Notes under the pieces: model-generated
Told to the model about the DNA's origin: nothing
The model's database searches: none
The model's input: the letters and a program-made list of their open reading frames with translations, nothing else
Part shown: positions 8,809 to 21,438 of the stretch, piece after piece
Layout of the letters: each line of letters begins with the position of its first letter
Position numbering within the stretch: the stretch's first letter is position 1
Origin: Simplicispira hankyongi
Lineage (GTDB): Bacteria; Pseudomonadota; Gammaproteobacteria; Burkholderiales; Burkholderiaceae_C
Assembly (NCBI RefSeq): GCF_003570885.1
Contig: NZ_QXJC01000007.1
Span: 1 to 64,000, forward strand
Reading direction: 5' to 3'
DNA: 64,000 nucleotides
Program-made: the position numbers and the translations under genes

Positions 8809-9480
8809 GCCTTCTGGCGCCCCGGGCGGCAGTGTTGGTCTCCCTGCCCTTGGCGGCTGCCCGCTTCCTTTCGGCGCTGTTGCGTGCTGTGACGGCGGCC
8901 TTCGCACCCATGTTGGCGCAGGTGTTCACACTGAGCGGGGGGAGCTGGGGCTGCCCTTGGGTGCTTACTTTCTGGGCTTTGCCGCACCCCAATTGCCGCT
9001 CCGCCACGGCTCAATTGCCACGGACCGCGCAAGGTGCTTCTGGCCTTTCTGGGGGGCGTGGTGGCGGGCTGCCTGGTGTTTGCGCAGGCCACCGGTTTTT
9101 CCGGTCTTCTGCTCGGGCGGGTGCTGTTTGGCGCCGGTATTGACGCCTGCCCGATGGCACCTCTGACAGGTGACCGACTCTGGTACGGCGCCCGCGGCGC
9201 AATTGTGGGTGAATTCATGGATGCTGATGGCCGGCTCACTCAGCATGGTGGCGTCTACCCCGCCCGCCGTGGTGATGGCGTTTGACGCACAGGTGGCGGG
9301 GCGTGGGCGTTCGGCTTACAACCTGATGGTGTTTGTTGGCGAGTTTGTCTTGCAGTAGAGCATTGGCCTTGCAGTCGATGCCTTTAGCGCTGTGGGTTGG
9401 ATGCAACTGGCCGCGTTCCGGGCAGCGCTTGGCCTCTGCCTTGCCTGTAATCTGGCGGCCTGCGTGGTTCGTGCGGATAG
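8805..9480 (+). pseudogene. Degraded MFS transporter
   Basis: Fragments of one major facilitator protein can be read in order but in different frames. The N-terminus (ALLRAVTAAFAPMLAQVFTLS) is in the frame of 8805. GLPLGAYFLGFAAPQLPL follows in another frame near 8945. AFLGGVVAGCLVFAQATGFS and LLLGRVLFGAG are in a third from 9034. NSWMLMAGSLSMVAST then lies in the frame of 9170. That last frame continues to VGEFVLQ, is stopped by TAG at 9356-9358, and resumes SIGLAVDAFSAVGWMQLAAF. MVAST runs straight into PPAVVMAFDAQVAGRG, so the middle helices appear deleted. The stop probably replaced a Trp codon (TGG to TAG). The gene cannot make a functional transporter. Confidence 0.8.
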
Positions 9481-9515
9481 CAGGCCGGCCATAATGATCT
9501 GTAAGCGTCTTTTGC

Positions 9516-9959
9516 ATGAACACTCTCATTCTTCTCATCGCCCACGCCCCGCTAGCGCATGCGGCTCGCGCGTGTGCACTGCACGTGTTTCCCGATTGCG
9601 GGGATGCGGTGCGCGTGCTCGACGTGCGGCCTGATGCCGCTCCGGAGGCAAGTCTCCAAGAGGCCAAGGCATTGATCGCCGATGCCGCCGAGCGCCCCTT
9701 GCTGGTGCTCACCGACCTCTTCGGCGCCACACCCTGCAACATTGCCCAGCGCTTGGTGGAGGGCCGCAGCGGCGCGTGCCTGGTCACGGGCTTGAACCTG
9801 CCCATGCTGCTGCGCGCTGTGAGCTACCGCGCAGAAGCGCTTGATTTGCTGGTGCAGCGTGCCCTGGTGGGAGGTACCCAGGGTGTGATGCAAGTGGCAG
9901 TGCAAACACCGCAAAAAACCGTACACAACACCCATGATCAAGACCCGCAAGACCATTAG
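9516..9959 (+). CDS. PTS EIIA component, mannose family
   Basis: A soluble EIIA domain that accepts phosphate from HPr. It has 147 residues, starting MNTLILLIAHAPLAH, with the phospho-acceptor His at residue 10, as in E. coli ManX. The fold motifs LLVLTDLFGATPCNIA and VTGLNLPMLLRAV are clear. It overlaps the HPr gene by 26 bp. No EIIB, IIC or IID gene is nearby, so it probably works in regulation rather than sugar import, as proposed for similar clusters in betaproteobacteria. Confidence 0.92.
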   Translation: MNTLILLIAHAPLAHAARACALHVFPDCGDAVRVLDVRPDAAPEASLQEAKALIADAAERPLLVLTDLFGATPCNIAQRLVEGRSGACLVTGLNLPMLLRAVSYRAEALDLLVQRALVGGTQGVMQVAVQTPQKTVHNTHDQDPQDH

Positions 9960-10203
9960 CAACCAGCTTGGCCTGCATGCCCGCGCTTCGGCCAAACTCA
10001 CCAAGGTGGCCGCCGCATTCCCGTGTAGCGTGTGGATGAGCCGGGGCGAACGCCGCATCAATGCCAAAAGCATCATGGGCGTGATGATGCTGGCCGCAGG
10101 CATGGGGGCCGAAATCGAAATTGAAACCGATGGCCCACAGGAGCAGGAGGCCATGGACGCGTTGCTGGCCATGATCGACGACAAATTCGGAGAAGGGCAA
10201 TAG
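9934..10203 (+). CDS. ptsH: Phosphocarrier protein HPr
   Basis: HPr passes phosphate from enzyme I to EIIA. The 89-residue product has the active His at residue 15 (NQLGLHARASAKL) and the regulatory Ser at residue 46 (INAKSIMGVMML), the site used by HPr kinase in species that have it. The start overlaps the EIIA gene. ptsI begins 52 bp downstream. Confidence 0.96.
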   Translation: MIKTRKTISNQLGLHARASAKLTKVAAAFPCSVWMSRGERRINAKSIMGVMMLAAGMGAEIEIETDGPQEQEAMDALLAMIDDKFGEGQ

Positions 10204-10255
10204 CCATGCACTATGCGCATCCCGTAGCGCAGGTCCGTGGCTGGAGCTGCCGCAT

Positions 10256-12037
10256 ATGACATTTTCGGTTCACGGCCTGGCCGTCGCGCGCGGTATTGCC
10301 ATTGGGCGCGCCGTGCTGGTGGGTTCGAGCCGCGTTGATGTGGCGCACTACTTCATCGAAGCGCATCAGGTGCCGAGTGAAATCGAGCGCGTGCGCAGCG
10401 GACGCAATGCCGTGATGCAGGAGCTCTCGCGGCTGCAGGCCGACATGCCGCCGGACGCACCGCCGGAACTTGGTGCGCTGCTGGATGTGCACATCATGCT
10501 TTTGCAAGACGAGATGCTCGTCTCTGGCGTCAAGCACTGGATCACCGAGCGTCTGTACAACGCCGAATGGGCACTGACCACGCAGCTTGAACTCATCGCG
10601 CGCCAGTTTGACGAAATGGAGGACGACTATCTGCGCGAGCGCAAGGCCGACCTCGAGCAGGTGGTCGAGCGCATCCTGCGCCACATGAAGGGTGTGCCCA
10701 ACCCTGTGGCGCCTCCGGTCCCCAGCCCACGCCGCAAGACGCAGCAGGATCTGCTGCTGGACGACACCGAAGACGTGCCCCTGGTGTTGGTGGCGCACGA
10801 CCTCTCGCCCGCCGACATGCTGCAGTTCAAAAAGAGCGTGTTCGCTGGTTTTGTCACGGACGTGGGTGGCAAGACATCGCACACCGCCATTGTTGCGCGC
10901 AGCATGGATATTCCCGCTGTGGTGGGCGCGCGCGCGGCCAGCCAACTGGTGCGTCAAGACGACTGGGTCATCATCGACGGCGATGCCGGCGTGATCATCG
11001 TCGACCCCTCGGCCATCATCCTGGCCGAATACGGTTTTCGCCAGCGCCAGATCGAGCTTGAGCGCGAGCGCCTGAGCCGCCTGCGCCACACACCCTGCGT
11101 GACCATCGACGGCGAAAAGATTGAGCTACTGGCCAATATTGAATTGCCTGCAGACGGCGCAGGTGCCATTGCCGCGGGTGCGGTGGGCGTTGGGCTTTTC
11201 CGCACCGAATTCCTGTTCATGGGGCGCAGCGGGAAGCTGCCCGACGAGGAAGAGCAGTACCTTGCCTACCGCGAAGCGGTGGATGCCATGCAGGGCCTGC
11301 CCGTCACCATTCGCACGCTCGATATTGGGGCGGATAAACCGCTCGATCGCGCTCGCAAGGACGATTCACTCAATCCTGCGCTCGGCCTGCGTGCCATCCG
11401 CTGGAGCCTGGCCGATCCCGCCATGTTTCGCACCCAGGTGCGCGCGGTGCTGCGCGCGGCTGCGCATGGCCGCGTGAGCATGATGTTCCCGATGCTGGTG
11501 AATGCCGAGGAGATTCGCCAGACACTGGCGCATGTGCGCCTCGCCCAGACCGAGCTCGACGACCGCGGCGCCGTGTACGGCGCCGTGCGCCTGGGCGCGA
11601 TGATTGAAGTGCCCGCTGCGGCACTCACGGTGCGCATGTTCCTGCGCCATTTCGATTTTCTGTCGATTGGCACCAACGATTTGATTCAATACACGCTTGC
11701 CATCGACCGGGCCGACGAGGCGGTGGCCGACCTGTACGACCCCATGCATCCGGCGGTGCTGTGCCTGATTGCCGGTGTGATCGCCGAAAGCCGCGCTCAG
11801 GGCAAGAGCGTGTCGGTGTGCGGTGAAATGGCGGGTGACCTGGGCCTTACGAGGCTGCTCCTGGGGCTTGGCCTGCGGACCTTCTCCATGCACCCGGCGC
11901 AGATCCTGGCAGTCAAACAGGAGGTGTTGCGCGCTGACACGCGCAAGCTCCGGCTGTGGGCGCAGCAAGTACTGGAAGGGGGCGAGTGTGCCGGGTTTCG
12001 CGTGGCGCAGCCCAGTGATTCGCTATATAAAATATAG
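10256..12037 (+). CDS. ptsI: Phosphoenolpyruvate-protein phosphotransferase (enzyme I)
   Basis: Enzyme I takes phosphate from PEP and gives it to HPr. The protein has 593 residues. The phospho-His is residue 209 in GGKTSHTAIVARS; the PEP-binding part contains GVGLFRTEFLFM, the SIGTNDLIQYTLA segment and the active Cys 522 in SVCGEMAGD. All catalytic residues appear intact. It is the last gene of a three-gene EIIA-HPr-EI operon lacking a permease. Confidence 0.97.
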   Translation: MTFSVHGLAVARGIAIGRAVLVGSSRVDVAHYFIEAHQVPSEIERVRSGRNAVMQELSRLQADMPPDAPPELGALLDVHIMLLQDEMLVSGVKHWITERLYNAEWALTTQLELIARQFDEMEDDYLRERKADLEQVVERILRHMKGVPNPVAPPVPSPRRKTQQDLLLDDTEDVPLVLVAHDLSPADMLQFKKSVFAGFVTDVGGKTSHTAIVARSMDIPAVVGARAASQLVRQDDWVIIDGDAGVIIVDPSAIILAEYGFRQRQIELERERLSRLRHTPCVTIDGEKIELLANIELPADGAGAIAAGAVGVGLFRTEFLFMGRSGKLPDEEEQYLAYREAVDAMQGLPVTIRTLDIGADKPLDRARKDDSLNPALGLRAIRWSLADPAMFRTQVRAVLRAAAHGRVSMMFPMLVNAEEIRQTLAHVRLAQTELDDRGAVYGAVRLGAMIEVPAAALTVRMFLRHFDFLSIGTNDLIQYTLAIDRADEAVADLYDPMHPAVLCLIAGVIAESRAQGKSVSVCGEMAGDLGLTRLLLGLGLRTFSMHPAQILAVKQEVLRADTRKLRLWAQQVLEGGECAGFRVAQPSDSLYKI

Positions 12038-12039
12038 TT

Positions 12040-12330
12040 GGCTTGGAGAGCTGCCGCGTGCTTGGTCAGCCGCGAATAGGTAGCCCAGAGGACGGCCGAA
12101 GCCAGCGCCAGCATAGCCCTCAGGAGCGCATTCCGCTCAGCTCACGCCCTCTGGAGATCGCCATGCCGGAGCGTTTCTGATCGTCGGCGCAATGCCAGTC
12201 GGTAGAAAAGGCAGCACATGGGAGTGTGATACCGCGATACTGCGAGCGAGGCAAGGGCAGCGCACAGGGCGATGGCGGCCAGGGCGCACAGATCGGCCTG
12301 TAAGCGCAAGCAAGTTTGGCGCACGCGCCG
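12040..12330 (-). pseudogene. Relic of an EamA/DMT-family transporter
   Basis: The 377-bp gap between ptsI and lipA has no intact gene. On the minus strand, two hydrophobic fragments in one frame, separated by a stop near 12142, resemble the ends of a ten-helix drug/metabolite transporter: ALAAIALCAALASLAV (about 12290-12240), and LALASAVLWATYSRLTK (about 12112-12060), which matches the start of the second EamA repeat. The helices between them are missing. The identification rests on short similarity only. Confidence 0.45.
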
Positions 12331-12414
12331 TCGCTCAAGGGCTGCTTGATGGGCCGTGAAATGCCCGGTGCAAGACTGTTGGACGGTTCCTGTGCGCCGC
12401 CGCCTGGGCGGCGC

Positions 12415-13395
12415 CTACACGCCAGCCGACTTGGCCTGCTGATCTGCGTGGTAGCTCGAACGCACCATGGCACCCACGGCAGCATGCGTGAAGCCCATGG
12501 CATAGGCGGCTTCTTCAATTTGCTTGAACTGGTCGGGGTGCACGTAGCGGCGCACGGGCAGGTGGCTGCTGCTGGGCGCCAGGTATTGGCCAACAGTCAG
12601 CATGCTTACACCATGCGCACGCAGGTCGCGCATTACATCGAGGATTTCTTCGTCCGTCTCGCCCAGACCAACCATGATGCCGCTCTTGGTCGGCACGTTC
12701 GGGTGAAGCGCCTTGAACTTCTTCAGCAAGTTCAGCGAGAACTGGTAGTCGCTGCCTGGGCGCGCTTCCTTGTACAGGCGCGGCGCGGTCTCCAGGTTGT
12801 GGTTCATCACGTCGGGCAGTGCGGTGGCCAGAATGCTCAGTGCGCGGTCATCGCGTCCACGAAAATCGGGTGTGAGAATTTCAATTTGCGTGCTCGGCGA
12901 GAGCGAGCGGATGTTCTGGATGCACTCGACGAAATGCCCCGCACCGCCATCGCGCAGATCGTCGCGGTCGACACTGGTGATCACTGCGTATTTCAGGCGC
13001 AGCGCCGCGATGGTGCGCGCCAGGTTCAGCGGTTCGTCCTTGTCGAGCGCGTCGGGCCGACCGTGGCCGACGTCGCAAAACGGGCAGCGGCGCGTGCACT
13101 TGTCGCCCATGATCATGAACGTCGCTGTCCCATTGCCAAAGCACTCGCCGATATTCGGGCAACTCGCCTCTTCGCACACCGTATGCAGCTTGTGCTCGCG
13201 CAGGATGCTCTTGATTTCGTAGAAGCGCGTGCTCGGTGAGCCGGCCTTGACACGAATCCATTCAGGTTTCTTCAGCACTGGCCCTTGCTCGACCTTGACG
13301 GGGATGCGCGAGAGCTTCGCAGCGGCCTTCTGTTTGGTGAACGGGTTGTATTTGGCGCTGGTTTGCGCTTCGCGGACGACGTCGGAGGTGCTCAT
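12415..13395 (-). CDS. lipA: Lipoyl synthase
   Basis: A radical-SAM enzyme that inserts two sulfurs into protein-bound octanoyl groups to make lipoate. The product has 326 residues. The auxiliary-cluster cysteines are C74, C79 and C85, and the radical-SAM triad is C100, C104 and C107 ([12 protein letters not shown]). The C-terminal serine motif region APSSSHLPV is present. It lies 15 bp after lipB in the ybeD-lipB-lipA operon. Confidence 0.98.
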   Translation of the reverse strand: MSTSDVVREAQTSAKYNPFTKQKAAAKLSRIPVKVEQGPVLKKPEWIRVKAGSPSTRFYEIKSILREHKLHTVCEEASCPNIGECFGNGTATFMIMGDKCTRRCPFCDVGHGRPDALDKDEPLNLARTIAALRLKYAVITSVDRDDLRDGGAGHFVECIQNIRSLSPSTQIEILTPDFRGRDDRALSILATALPDVMNHNLETAPRLYKEARPGSDYQFSLNLLKKFKALHPNVPTKSGIMVGLGETDEEILDVMRDLRAHGVSMLTVGQYLAPSSSHLPVRRYVHPDQFKQIEEAAYAMGFTHAAVGAMVRSSYHADQQAKSAGV

Positions 13396-13410
13396 GGCTA
13401 CGTGGTGGAG

Positions 13411-14115
13411 TCAGGGTGCAAGGCGCGTGATCAGCTGTTTGCCGAGCACGTGTGCCGCTTCTTCCCAAGTGGTGTGGACCCCGATTGTAGAAAGATCCAC
13501 GGTGCGCAAACCCGCGTAGCCACATGGGTTGATACGCTCGAAGGGTTCCAGGTCCATGGCCACGTTGAGTGCCACGCCGTGCAGCGTGCAGTGGCGCGAG
13601 ACTTTAATGCCGAGCGCCGAGATTTTGCCCAGGCCTGTGAAGTCGGGCGCCTGCCTGGGCCCGGCAGAAGTGTCTCTGCTGGGTCGCTCGGGGAGTAAAG
13701 CATGGCTGGCAGGATCGTCCAGCCGTACGTAAATGCCCGGCGCGTGAGCGACGCGATGGCCCGTCACGCCAAAGTGGGCCAGGGTGCGGATGACGGCTTC
13801 TTCCAGGCGGTAGACATATTCTTTGACGTAGTAGCCTGCGCGGCGCAAATCGATCAGTGGGTACGCAACCACTTGGCCGGGCCCGTGGAATGTCACCTGC
13901 CCGCCGCGGTTGCTTGCCACCACGGGAATTTCCCCTGCCGCCAGCACATGTTCGGCCCGACCTGAAATACCCTGCGTGAACACCGGTGAATGCTCACAGA
14001 TCCATAGCTGATCGGGCCCGCCTTCAGGGCGCTGCGCGGTGAACTCCCACATGGCAGCGTAGGTGTCTTCATAGTCGACGCGGCCAAGATGGCGCAACTC
14101 CATCGGGCTGATCAC
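13411..14115 (-). CDS. lipB: Octanoyl-[ACP]:protein octanoyltransferase
   Basis: LipB transfers octanoate from acyl carrier protein to the lipoyl domains of dehydrogenase complexes, giving the LipA substrate. The catalytic pair is Cys198 (INPCGYAGL) and Lys164 (GKISALGIK). [12 protein letters not shown] is also conserved. A GTG start at 14115 overlaps the ybeD stop (GTGA); an ATG five codons later (14103) is a possible alternative. About 25 residues, roughly 133-158, are inserted before the GKIS motif compared with E. coli. Confidence 0.97.
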   Translation of the reverse strand: MISPMELRHLGRVDYEDTYAAMWEFTAQRPEGGPDQLWICEHSPVFTQGISGRAEHVLAAGEIPVVASNRGGQVTFHGPGQVVAYPLIDLRRAGYYVKEYVYRLEEAVIRTLAHFGVTGHRVAHAPGIYVRLDDPASHALLPERPSRDTSAGPRQAPDFTGLGKISALGIKVSRHCTLHGVALNVAMDLEPFERINPCGYAGLRTVDLSTIGVHTTWEEAAHVLGKQLITRLAP

Positions 14116-14417
14116 AGCACCACTTTCACAAGCGGGTGAGAGGTGAGTGCCCGGTAGAGGTCGTCAAGCTGTTCGCGGCTGGTGGCGTTGATGGTCAGTG
14201 TCACGCCCAGGTACTTGCCGGCGCGACTGGGGCGCAGCTCAACGCTTGCCCCCTCGAAATCGGCATCGAACTGCTTGGTGACTTCAATCAGCCCCGGCAC
14301 CAACTCAGCGACATTTGCCCCCATAACTTTGATGGGGAAGCGCGACGGATACTCGATCAGCGACTCCTTGCGGGCGTCGGAGGCGATGACCGGATGGTCA
14401 GAGTTGGAAGGGCTCAT
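14112..14417 (-). CDS. ybeD: YbeD/DUF493 family protein
   Basis: A small ferredoxin-like-fold protein of 101 residues, commonly linked to lipB. In E. coli its exact role is unsettled; the fold resembles amino-acid-binding regulatory domains. Conserved features are [11 protein letters not shown] near the N-terminus and [22 protein letters not shown] at the end. It is first in a minus-strand operon with lipB and lipA, with overlapping stop and start. Confidence 0.92.
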   Translation of the reverse strand: MSPSNSDHPVIASDARKESLIEYPSRFPIKVMGANVAELVPGLIEVTKQFDADFEGASVELRPSRAGKYLGVTLTINATSREQLDDLYRALTSHPLVKVVL

Positions 14418-14440
14418 TGTGTCAATTTACTTCCCAATTG

Positions 14441-14476
14441 ATAGCTGTATTGTGATATGCCGCAAGCGATAGACGC
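14441..14476 (+). repeat. Dispersed palindromic repeat, decayed copy 3
   Basis: ATAGCTGT at 14441-14448 and CAAGCGATAGACGC at 14462-14475 keep the family spacing, but the centre is degenerate. It lies between the divergent ybeD and atp operons. Confidence 0.4.
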
Positions 14477-14607
14477 AACCATGGTGCGGACGTTTAGATC
14501 TGTGCACGAGCAGCACATGCAAGCCAAGTTGGCCGTGGAACAACAACATGGGATGGGCAACCCCAATGCATCATGTGAAATTTTGGTGATGCTCGCGGGT
14601 TTTTACT

Positions 14608-14613
14608 TATAAT
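14608..14613 (+). promoter_or_regulatory. Predicted -10 box for the atp operon
   Basis: A consensus TATAAT lies 12 bp before the atpI start; the upstream -35 is weak (TTGGTG at 14583-14588, 19-bp spacing). It is in the divergent gap between ybeD and atpI. The transcript leader would be very short, only a few bases. Confidence 0.45.
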
Positions 14614-14624
14614 GAGAGGCTTTT

Positions 14625-15134
14625 GTGAAAAAAGTTTCGACACGCCGATTCGGGGAGGCCCATGTGAATGACGTCACCCCCAGGCACGAAGCTGAGGACG
14701 AAGAACCTGAGTTCAAGCCCCTGACGCCTGAACAGGCGCTCGAATGGCGCAAGCGCCATCCGACCTTGTCTGTGTGGCGTTTGGTATTCGGGCAGTTGTT
14801 GGTTGGCCTTCTGGTCACCTTGCTGGTCTGGATCGTCACGCAAGACTTTGCCGCGGCGAAGTCTTCTGCCTGGGGTGCTCTGTGTGTGGTGGTTCCGGCG
14901 GCGCTGTTTGCGCGTGGCCTGGCTCATACCAGGCATACGGCCGGCGGGGTGCTGGCAGGGTTTTTTGTCTGGGAGATGGCGAAGATTGCGTTGACTGTGG
15001 CCATGCTCGGCATTGCGCTGCGCTGGTTGCAGCCGCTGAACTGGCTGGCGCTGCTTGCCGGAATGGTGGTAACAATGAAAACGTACTGGTTCGTGCTGCT
15101 GGCACGGTCCGGTGTCCGAAAACCGATAGATTGA
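14625..15134 (+). CDS. atpI: ATP synthase subunit I (AtpI-like)
   Basis: A non-structural Fo assembly factor thought to help c-ring formation. The product has 169 residues: a charged 60-residue N-terminus, then four hydrophobic segments (about 66-84, 93-110, 116-137 and 140-160). The GTG start at 14625 follows TATAAT closely; a later GTG (14664) or ATG (14670) is also possible. It is the first gene of the complete atp operon, 15 bp before atpB. Confidence 0.85.
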   Translation: MKKVSTRRFGEAHVNDVTPRHEAEDEEPEFKPLTPEQALEWRKRHPTLSVWRLVFGQLLVGLLVTLLVWIVTQDFAAAKSSAWGALCVVVPAALFARGLAHTRHTAGGVLAGFFVWEMAKIALTVAMLGIALRWLQPLNWLALLAGMVVTMKTYWFVLLARSGVRKPID

Positions 15135-15149
15135 GAGAAGAGTTGTCCG

Positions 15150-16028
15150 ATGGCCGCTGAAGCGCACGCTCTAACTGCAAGTGAATACATCGTTCACCAT
15201 CTGCAGCATCTTCAAAATGGCAAGCAAAAATTCATCATCGATATGTCGGTGGTGAATTACGACTCCGTCATCTTCAGTCTGGTGGTGGGGGCGTTGGGTT
15301 TGCTCTTTTTCTGGCTGGCGGCGCGCAAGGCGACGTCTGGTGTTCCGGGTCGCTGGCAAGCGGCAGTGGAAATGATGGTTGAAATGGTTGATACCCAGGC
15401 CAAAGCGACGATCCACAATGCGCAAAGCCGCAAGCTGATTGCTCCCTTGGCTCTGACGGTGTTTGTCTGGATTTTTCTGATGAATGCCATGGATCTGTTG
15501 CCGGTGGACTTGCTGCCTGCCATTTGGGCGCAAATCTATGGCGCTGCCGGTCACGATCCCCACCATGCTTACCTGCGCATCGTGCCGACGGCGGATCTTT
15601 CGACGACCCTTGGCTTGTCTGTCTCGGTGCTGGTTCTGTGTTTGATTTACAGCGTCAAAATTAAGGGCCTCGGCGGCTGGACGCACGAACTCGTTACGGC
15701 GCCTTTTGGTACCAGCAAGAATCCTGTTTTTGCTCTGATTCTCGGAGTGATCAATCTGCTCATGCAGATCATCGAATACGTTGCCAAAACGGTGTCGCAC
15801 GGTATGCGACTGTTTGGCAATATGTACGCTGGTGAGTTGGTGTTCATGCTGATCGCTCTGATGGGTGGTGCGGCGGCCATATCAATCTCTGGTGTGTTGC
15901 TCCCGTTGGGACAAATTATTGCGGGCTCGATTTGGGCGATCTTTCACATTTTGATCATCACCCTGCAAGCCTTCATTTTCATGATGCTGACGCTGATTTA
16001 CCTCGGCCAGGCACATGATTCTCACTGA
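15150..16028 (+). CDS. atpB: ATP synthase Fo subunit a
   Basis: Subunit a forms the proton half-channels facing the c-ring. It is 292 residues with multiple membrane helices; the essential arginine lies in SHGMRLFGNMYAGELVF, and the C-terminal helix (LQAFIFMMLTLIYL) is typical. Spacing to atpE is 48 bp. Confidence 0.97.
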   Translation: MAAEAHALTASEYIVHHLQHLQNGKQKFIIDMSVVNYDSVIFSLVVGALGLLFFWLAARKATSGVPGRWQAAVEMMVEMVDTQAKATIHNAQSRKLIAPLALTVFVWIFLMNAMDLLPVDLLPAIWAQIYGAAGHDPHHAYLRIVPTADLSTTLGLSVSVLVLCLIYSVKIKGLGGWTHELVTAPFGTSKNPVFALILGVINLLMQIIEYVAKTVSHGMRLFGNMYAGELVFMLIALMGGAAAISISGVLLPLGQIIAGSIWAIFHILIITLQAFIFMMLTLIYLGQAHDSH

Positions 16029-16055
16029 TCATTTCCCTTTTCTTTTTCAACTTAG

Positions 16056-16328
<273 letters not shown>

Positions 16329-16362
16329 GCACCCTTCAACGCCCACTTAGAAAGGTGTTGCC

Positions 16363-16833
16363 GTGAGTATCAATGCGACCCTGTTCGTTCAGGCCATTGT
16401 CTTTTTGATTCTGGTGCTGTTCACGATGAAGTTCGTGTGGCCCCCGGTCGCGAAGGCACTGGATGAACGAGCCCTGAAAATCGCCGATGGCCTCGCCGCT
16501 GCCGACCGTGCCAAGTCCGAGCTGAGCGCTGCCAACCAGCGCGTTGAGCAAGAACTGGCGCAGACGCGAAGCGAGACGGCGACACGTCTTGCCGACGCGG
16601 ATCGCCGCGCCCAGGCCATTATTGAAGAAGCCAAGGTCCGCGCCAGCGAGGAAGCAGCGAAAATCGTGGCTGCTGCCCGGACGGAAGCTGAACAGCAGTC
16701 TGTCAAGGCCCGTGAGGCCCTGCGTGAGCAGGTGGCAGTGCTGGCCGTCAAGGGTGCCGAGCAAATTCTGCGCAAGGAGGTCGATGCCGGCGTCCACGCA
16801 GACCTGCTTGGCCGCTTGAAGACCGAACTGTAA
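16363..16833 (+). CDS. atpF: ATP synthase Fo subunit b
   Basis: Peripheral stalk subunit of 156 residues: one N-terminal membrane helix (about 5-25), then a long charged helix rich in Ala, Glu, Arg and Lys that dimerises and binds delta. It starts with GTG (GTGAGTATCAATGCG) after an AAAGG Shine-Dalgarno. It sits between atpE and atpH in canonical order. Confidence 0.96.
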   Translation: MSINATLFVQAIVFLILVLFTMKFVWPPVAKALDERALKIADGLAAADRAKSELSAANQRVEQELAQTRSETATRLADADRRAQAIIEEAKVRASEEAAKIVAAARTEAEQQSVKAREALREQVAVLAVKGAEQILRKEVDAGVHADLLGRLKTEL

Positions 16834-16842
16834 GGGGCAACC

Positions 16843-17385
16843 ATGGCCGAAATTGCGACCATTGCACGTCCCTATGCGGAAGCGCTGTTCAAGGCTTGCA
16901 CCGACCAGGGCGAGGGCGCTTCACGCGCTGCGCTCGACTGGGTGGACCGAATTGGCTCCGTTGCCGCTAGCCCTGCGCTGCTACAACTTGTTGGCAATCC
17001 CAAGGTCACATCGGAGCAGATTTTTGATGTGATGTCCGGGGTCGTGGGTGTGGCGCTTCCAGCACTGGCGCAGAATTTTCTGCGCACCGTGATCGATAAC
17101 GGCCGCGTGGAAGCGCTGCCGGAGATCGCTAGCCAGTTTCGCGCCTTGGTCAATCGCCTGAGAGGCTCTTCCGATGCGGTGGTCTACAGCGCCTTCGCCA
17201 TGGACGCCTCGGCCTTGAGCGACCTCGGATCCACGCTGGAAAAGCGTTTTGCTCGCAAGCTGAACCTGAGTGTGCAGCGCGACGAATCTCTGATTGGTGG
17301 CATTCGCGTGGTGGTGGGCGACGAAGTGCTCGATACCTCGGTCAAAGCCCGTCTTGAACAAATGAAAGCCGCCCTTACCGCCTGA
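16843..17385 (+). CDS. atpH: ATP synthase F1 subunit delta
   Basis: Delta joins the b-dimer stalk to the alpha subunits on top of F1. The product has 180 residues, starting [13 protein letters not shown] and with the C-terminal motif [25 protein letters not shown] (given here in part). It is 9 bp after atpF and 47 bp before atpA. Confidence 0.96.
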   Translation: MAEIATIARPYAEALFKACTDQGEGASRAALDWVDRIGSVAASPALLQLVGNPKVTSEQIFDVMSGVVGVALPALAQNFLRTVIDNGRVEALPEIASQFRALVNRLRGSSDAVVYSAFAMDASALSDLGSTLEKRFARKLNLSVQRDESLIGGIRVVVGDEVLDTSVKARLEQMKAALTA

Positions 17386-17432
17386 AGTGCGTTCTGGGGC
17401 CCTAGGCAAACCAACGAAAGAAGGAAAGAGTC

Positions 17433-18986
17433 ATGCAACTCAATCCCGCAGAAATTTCCGAGCTGATCAAGAGCCGCATTGAAGGTCTCGCGGTCGGTTC
17501 TGATATCCGCAACCAAGGCACTGTGGTGTCCGTGTCGGACGGTATCGTGCGCATTCACGGCCTGTCGGACGTGATGCAGGGCGAAATGCTCGAGTTTCCC
17601 GCTACGGCCGATGGCACGCCCACCTATGGACTGGCGCTGAACCTTGAGCGCGACTCGGTCGGCGCCGTGGTTCTGGGTGAGTACGAGCACATCTCTGAAG
17701 GCAATACCGTCAAGTGCACGGGCCGTATTCTGGAGGTGCCCGTAGGCCCCGAGCTGATCGGCCGCGTCGTCGATGCGCTTGGCCAGCCGATTGACGGCAA
17801 GGGCCCGATCAACGCCAAGATGACCGACGTGATTGAAAAAGTCGCGCCTGGCGTGATCGCACGCAAGTCCGTGGACCAGCCGATGCAGACTGGCTTGAAG
17901 TCGATTGACTCCATGGTGCCTATCGGCCGCGGCCAGCGCGAGCTGATCATTGGCGACCGCCAGACCGGCAAGACCGCGGTGGCGATCGACGCGATCATCA
18001 ACCAGAAGGGTCAGAACATGACCTGCGTGTACGTTGCGATCGGCCAGAAGGCTTCGTCGATCAAGAACGTGGTGCGCGCACTGGAGCAGGCCGGCGCAAT
18101 GGAATACACCATCGTCGTGGCTGCCTCCGCTTCCGAATCTGCTGCCATGCAGTACGTGTCGGCCTACTCCGGCTGCACCATGGGTGAGTACTTCCGCGAC
18201 CGCGGCCAGGACGCTCTGATCGTGTACGACGATCTGTCCAAGCAAGCTGTGGCCTACCGCCAAGTGTCCTTGTTGCTGCGCCGTCCACCAGGCCGCGAAG
18301 CCTACCCCGGCGATGTGTTCTATCTCCACAGCCGTCTGCTTGAGCGCGCAGCGCGCGTGAACGACAAATACGTCGAAGATTTCACCAAGGGTGCTGTGAA
18401 AGGCAAGACCGGTTCGCTGACGGCGCTGCCTATCATCGAGACGCAGGCTGGCGACGTGTCCGCTTTCGTGCCGACCAACGTGATCTCGATCACCGATGGC
18501 CAGATCTTCCTGGAAACCTCGCTGTTCAACGCGGGCGTTCGCCCTGCCATCAACGCCGGTATTTCGGTCTCGCGCGTGGGTTCTTCGGCCCAGACGAAGA
18601 TCATCAAAGGCCAGTCCGGTGGTATTCGTACCGACTTGGCCCAGTACCGTGAGTTGGCTGCGTTTGCGCAGTTCGCCTCCGATCTGGACGAGTCCACCCG
18701 CAAGCAGCTCGACCGGGGCGCCCGTGTGACCGAACTGCTCAAGCAAGCGCAATACAGCCCGCTGCCCATCAGCCTGATGGGTGCTTCGCTGTTCGCCGTG
18801 AACAAGGGTTTCATGGACGACATCGAAGTCAAACAGGTTCTGCCGTTCGAGCATGGCTTGCATGGCTGGCTGAAGGACAAGCATGCTGCCCTGTTGGCCA
18901 AGCTCGAAGAGAGCAAGGCCCTGGACAAGGATGCTGAGGCCGAACTGACTGCTGCTGTGAGCGCATTCAAGAAGACCTTCGCCTGA
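17433..18986 (+). CDS. atpA: ATP synthase F1 subunit alpha
   Basis: The non-catalytic nucleotide-binding subunit. It has 517 residues. The P-loop is GDRQTGKTA at about 170-178; the family signature [17 protein letters not shown] and the arginine-finger region are present. The RBS GAAAGGAAAG precedes the ATG. No truncation was seen. Confidence 0.98.
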   Translation: MQLNPAEISELIKSRIEGLAVGSDIRNQGTVVSVSDGIVRIHGLSDVMQGEMLEFPATADGTPTYGLALNLERDSVGAVVLGEYEHISEGNTVKCTGRILEVPVGPELIGRVVDALGQPIDGKGPINAKMTDVIEKVAPGVIARKSVDQPMQTGLKSIDSMVPIGRGQRELIIGDRQTGKTAVAIDAIINQKGQNMTCVYVAIGQKASSIKNVVRALEQAGAMEYTIVVAASASESAAMQYVSAYSGCTMGEYFRDRGQDALIVYDDLSKQAVAYRQVSLLLRRPPGREAYPGDVFYLHSRLLERAARVNDKYVEDFTKGAVKGKTGSLTALPIIETQAGDVSAFVPTNVISITDGQIFLETSLFNAGVRPAINAGISVSRVGSSAQTKIIKGQSGGIRTDLAQYRELAAFAQFASDLDESTRKQLDRGARVTELLKQAQYSPLPISLMGASLFAVNKGFMDDIEVKQVLPFEHGLHGWLKDKHAALLAKLEESKALDKDAEAELTAAVSAFKKTFA

Positions 18987-19018
18987 TTGTTTTCCACCTG
19001 ACGAACTAGGAGCCATCG

Positions 19019-21357
<2,339 letters not shown>

Positions 21358-21438
21358 GAGAGGGCAGGGCCGACCTTCCTCCGGAGGGCCGCCCGTCTTT
21401 CTTGCTTCCGCTTTTTGACGATTTCCAAAGGAATTCAG

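Noticed and set aside
17184-19016. 610-codon minus-strand frame over atpH-atpA
   Set aside because: It shadows conserved ATP synthase genes; Asp/His-rich composition is typical of the reverse complement of such genes.
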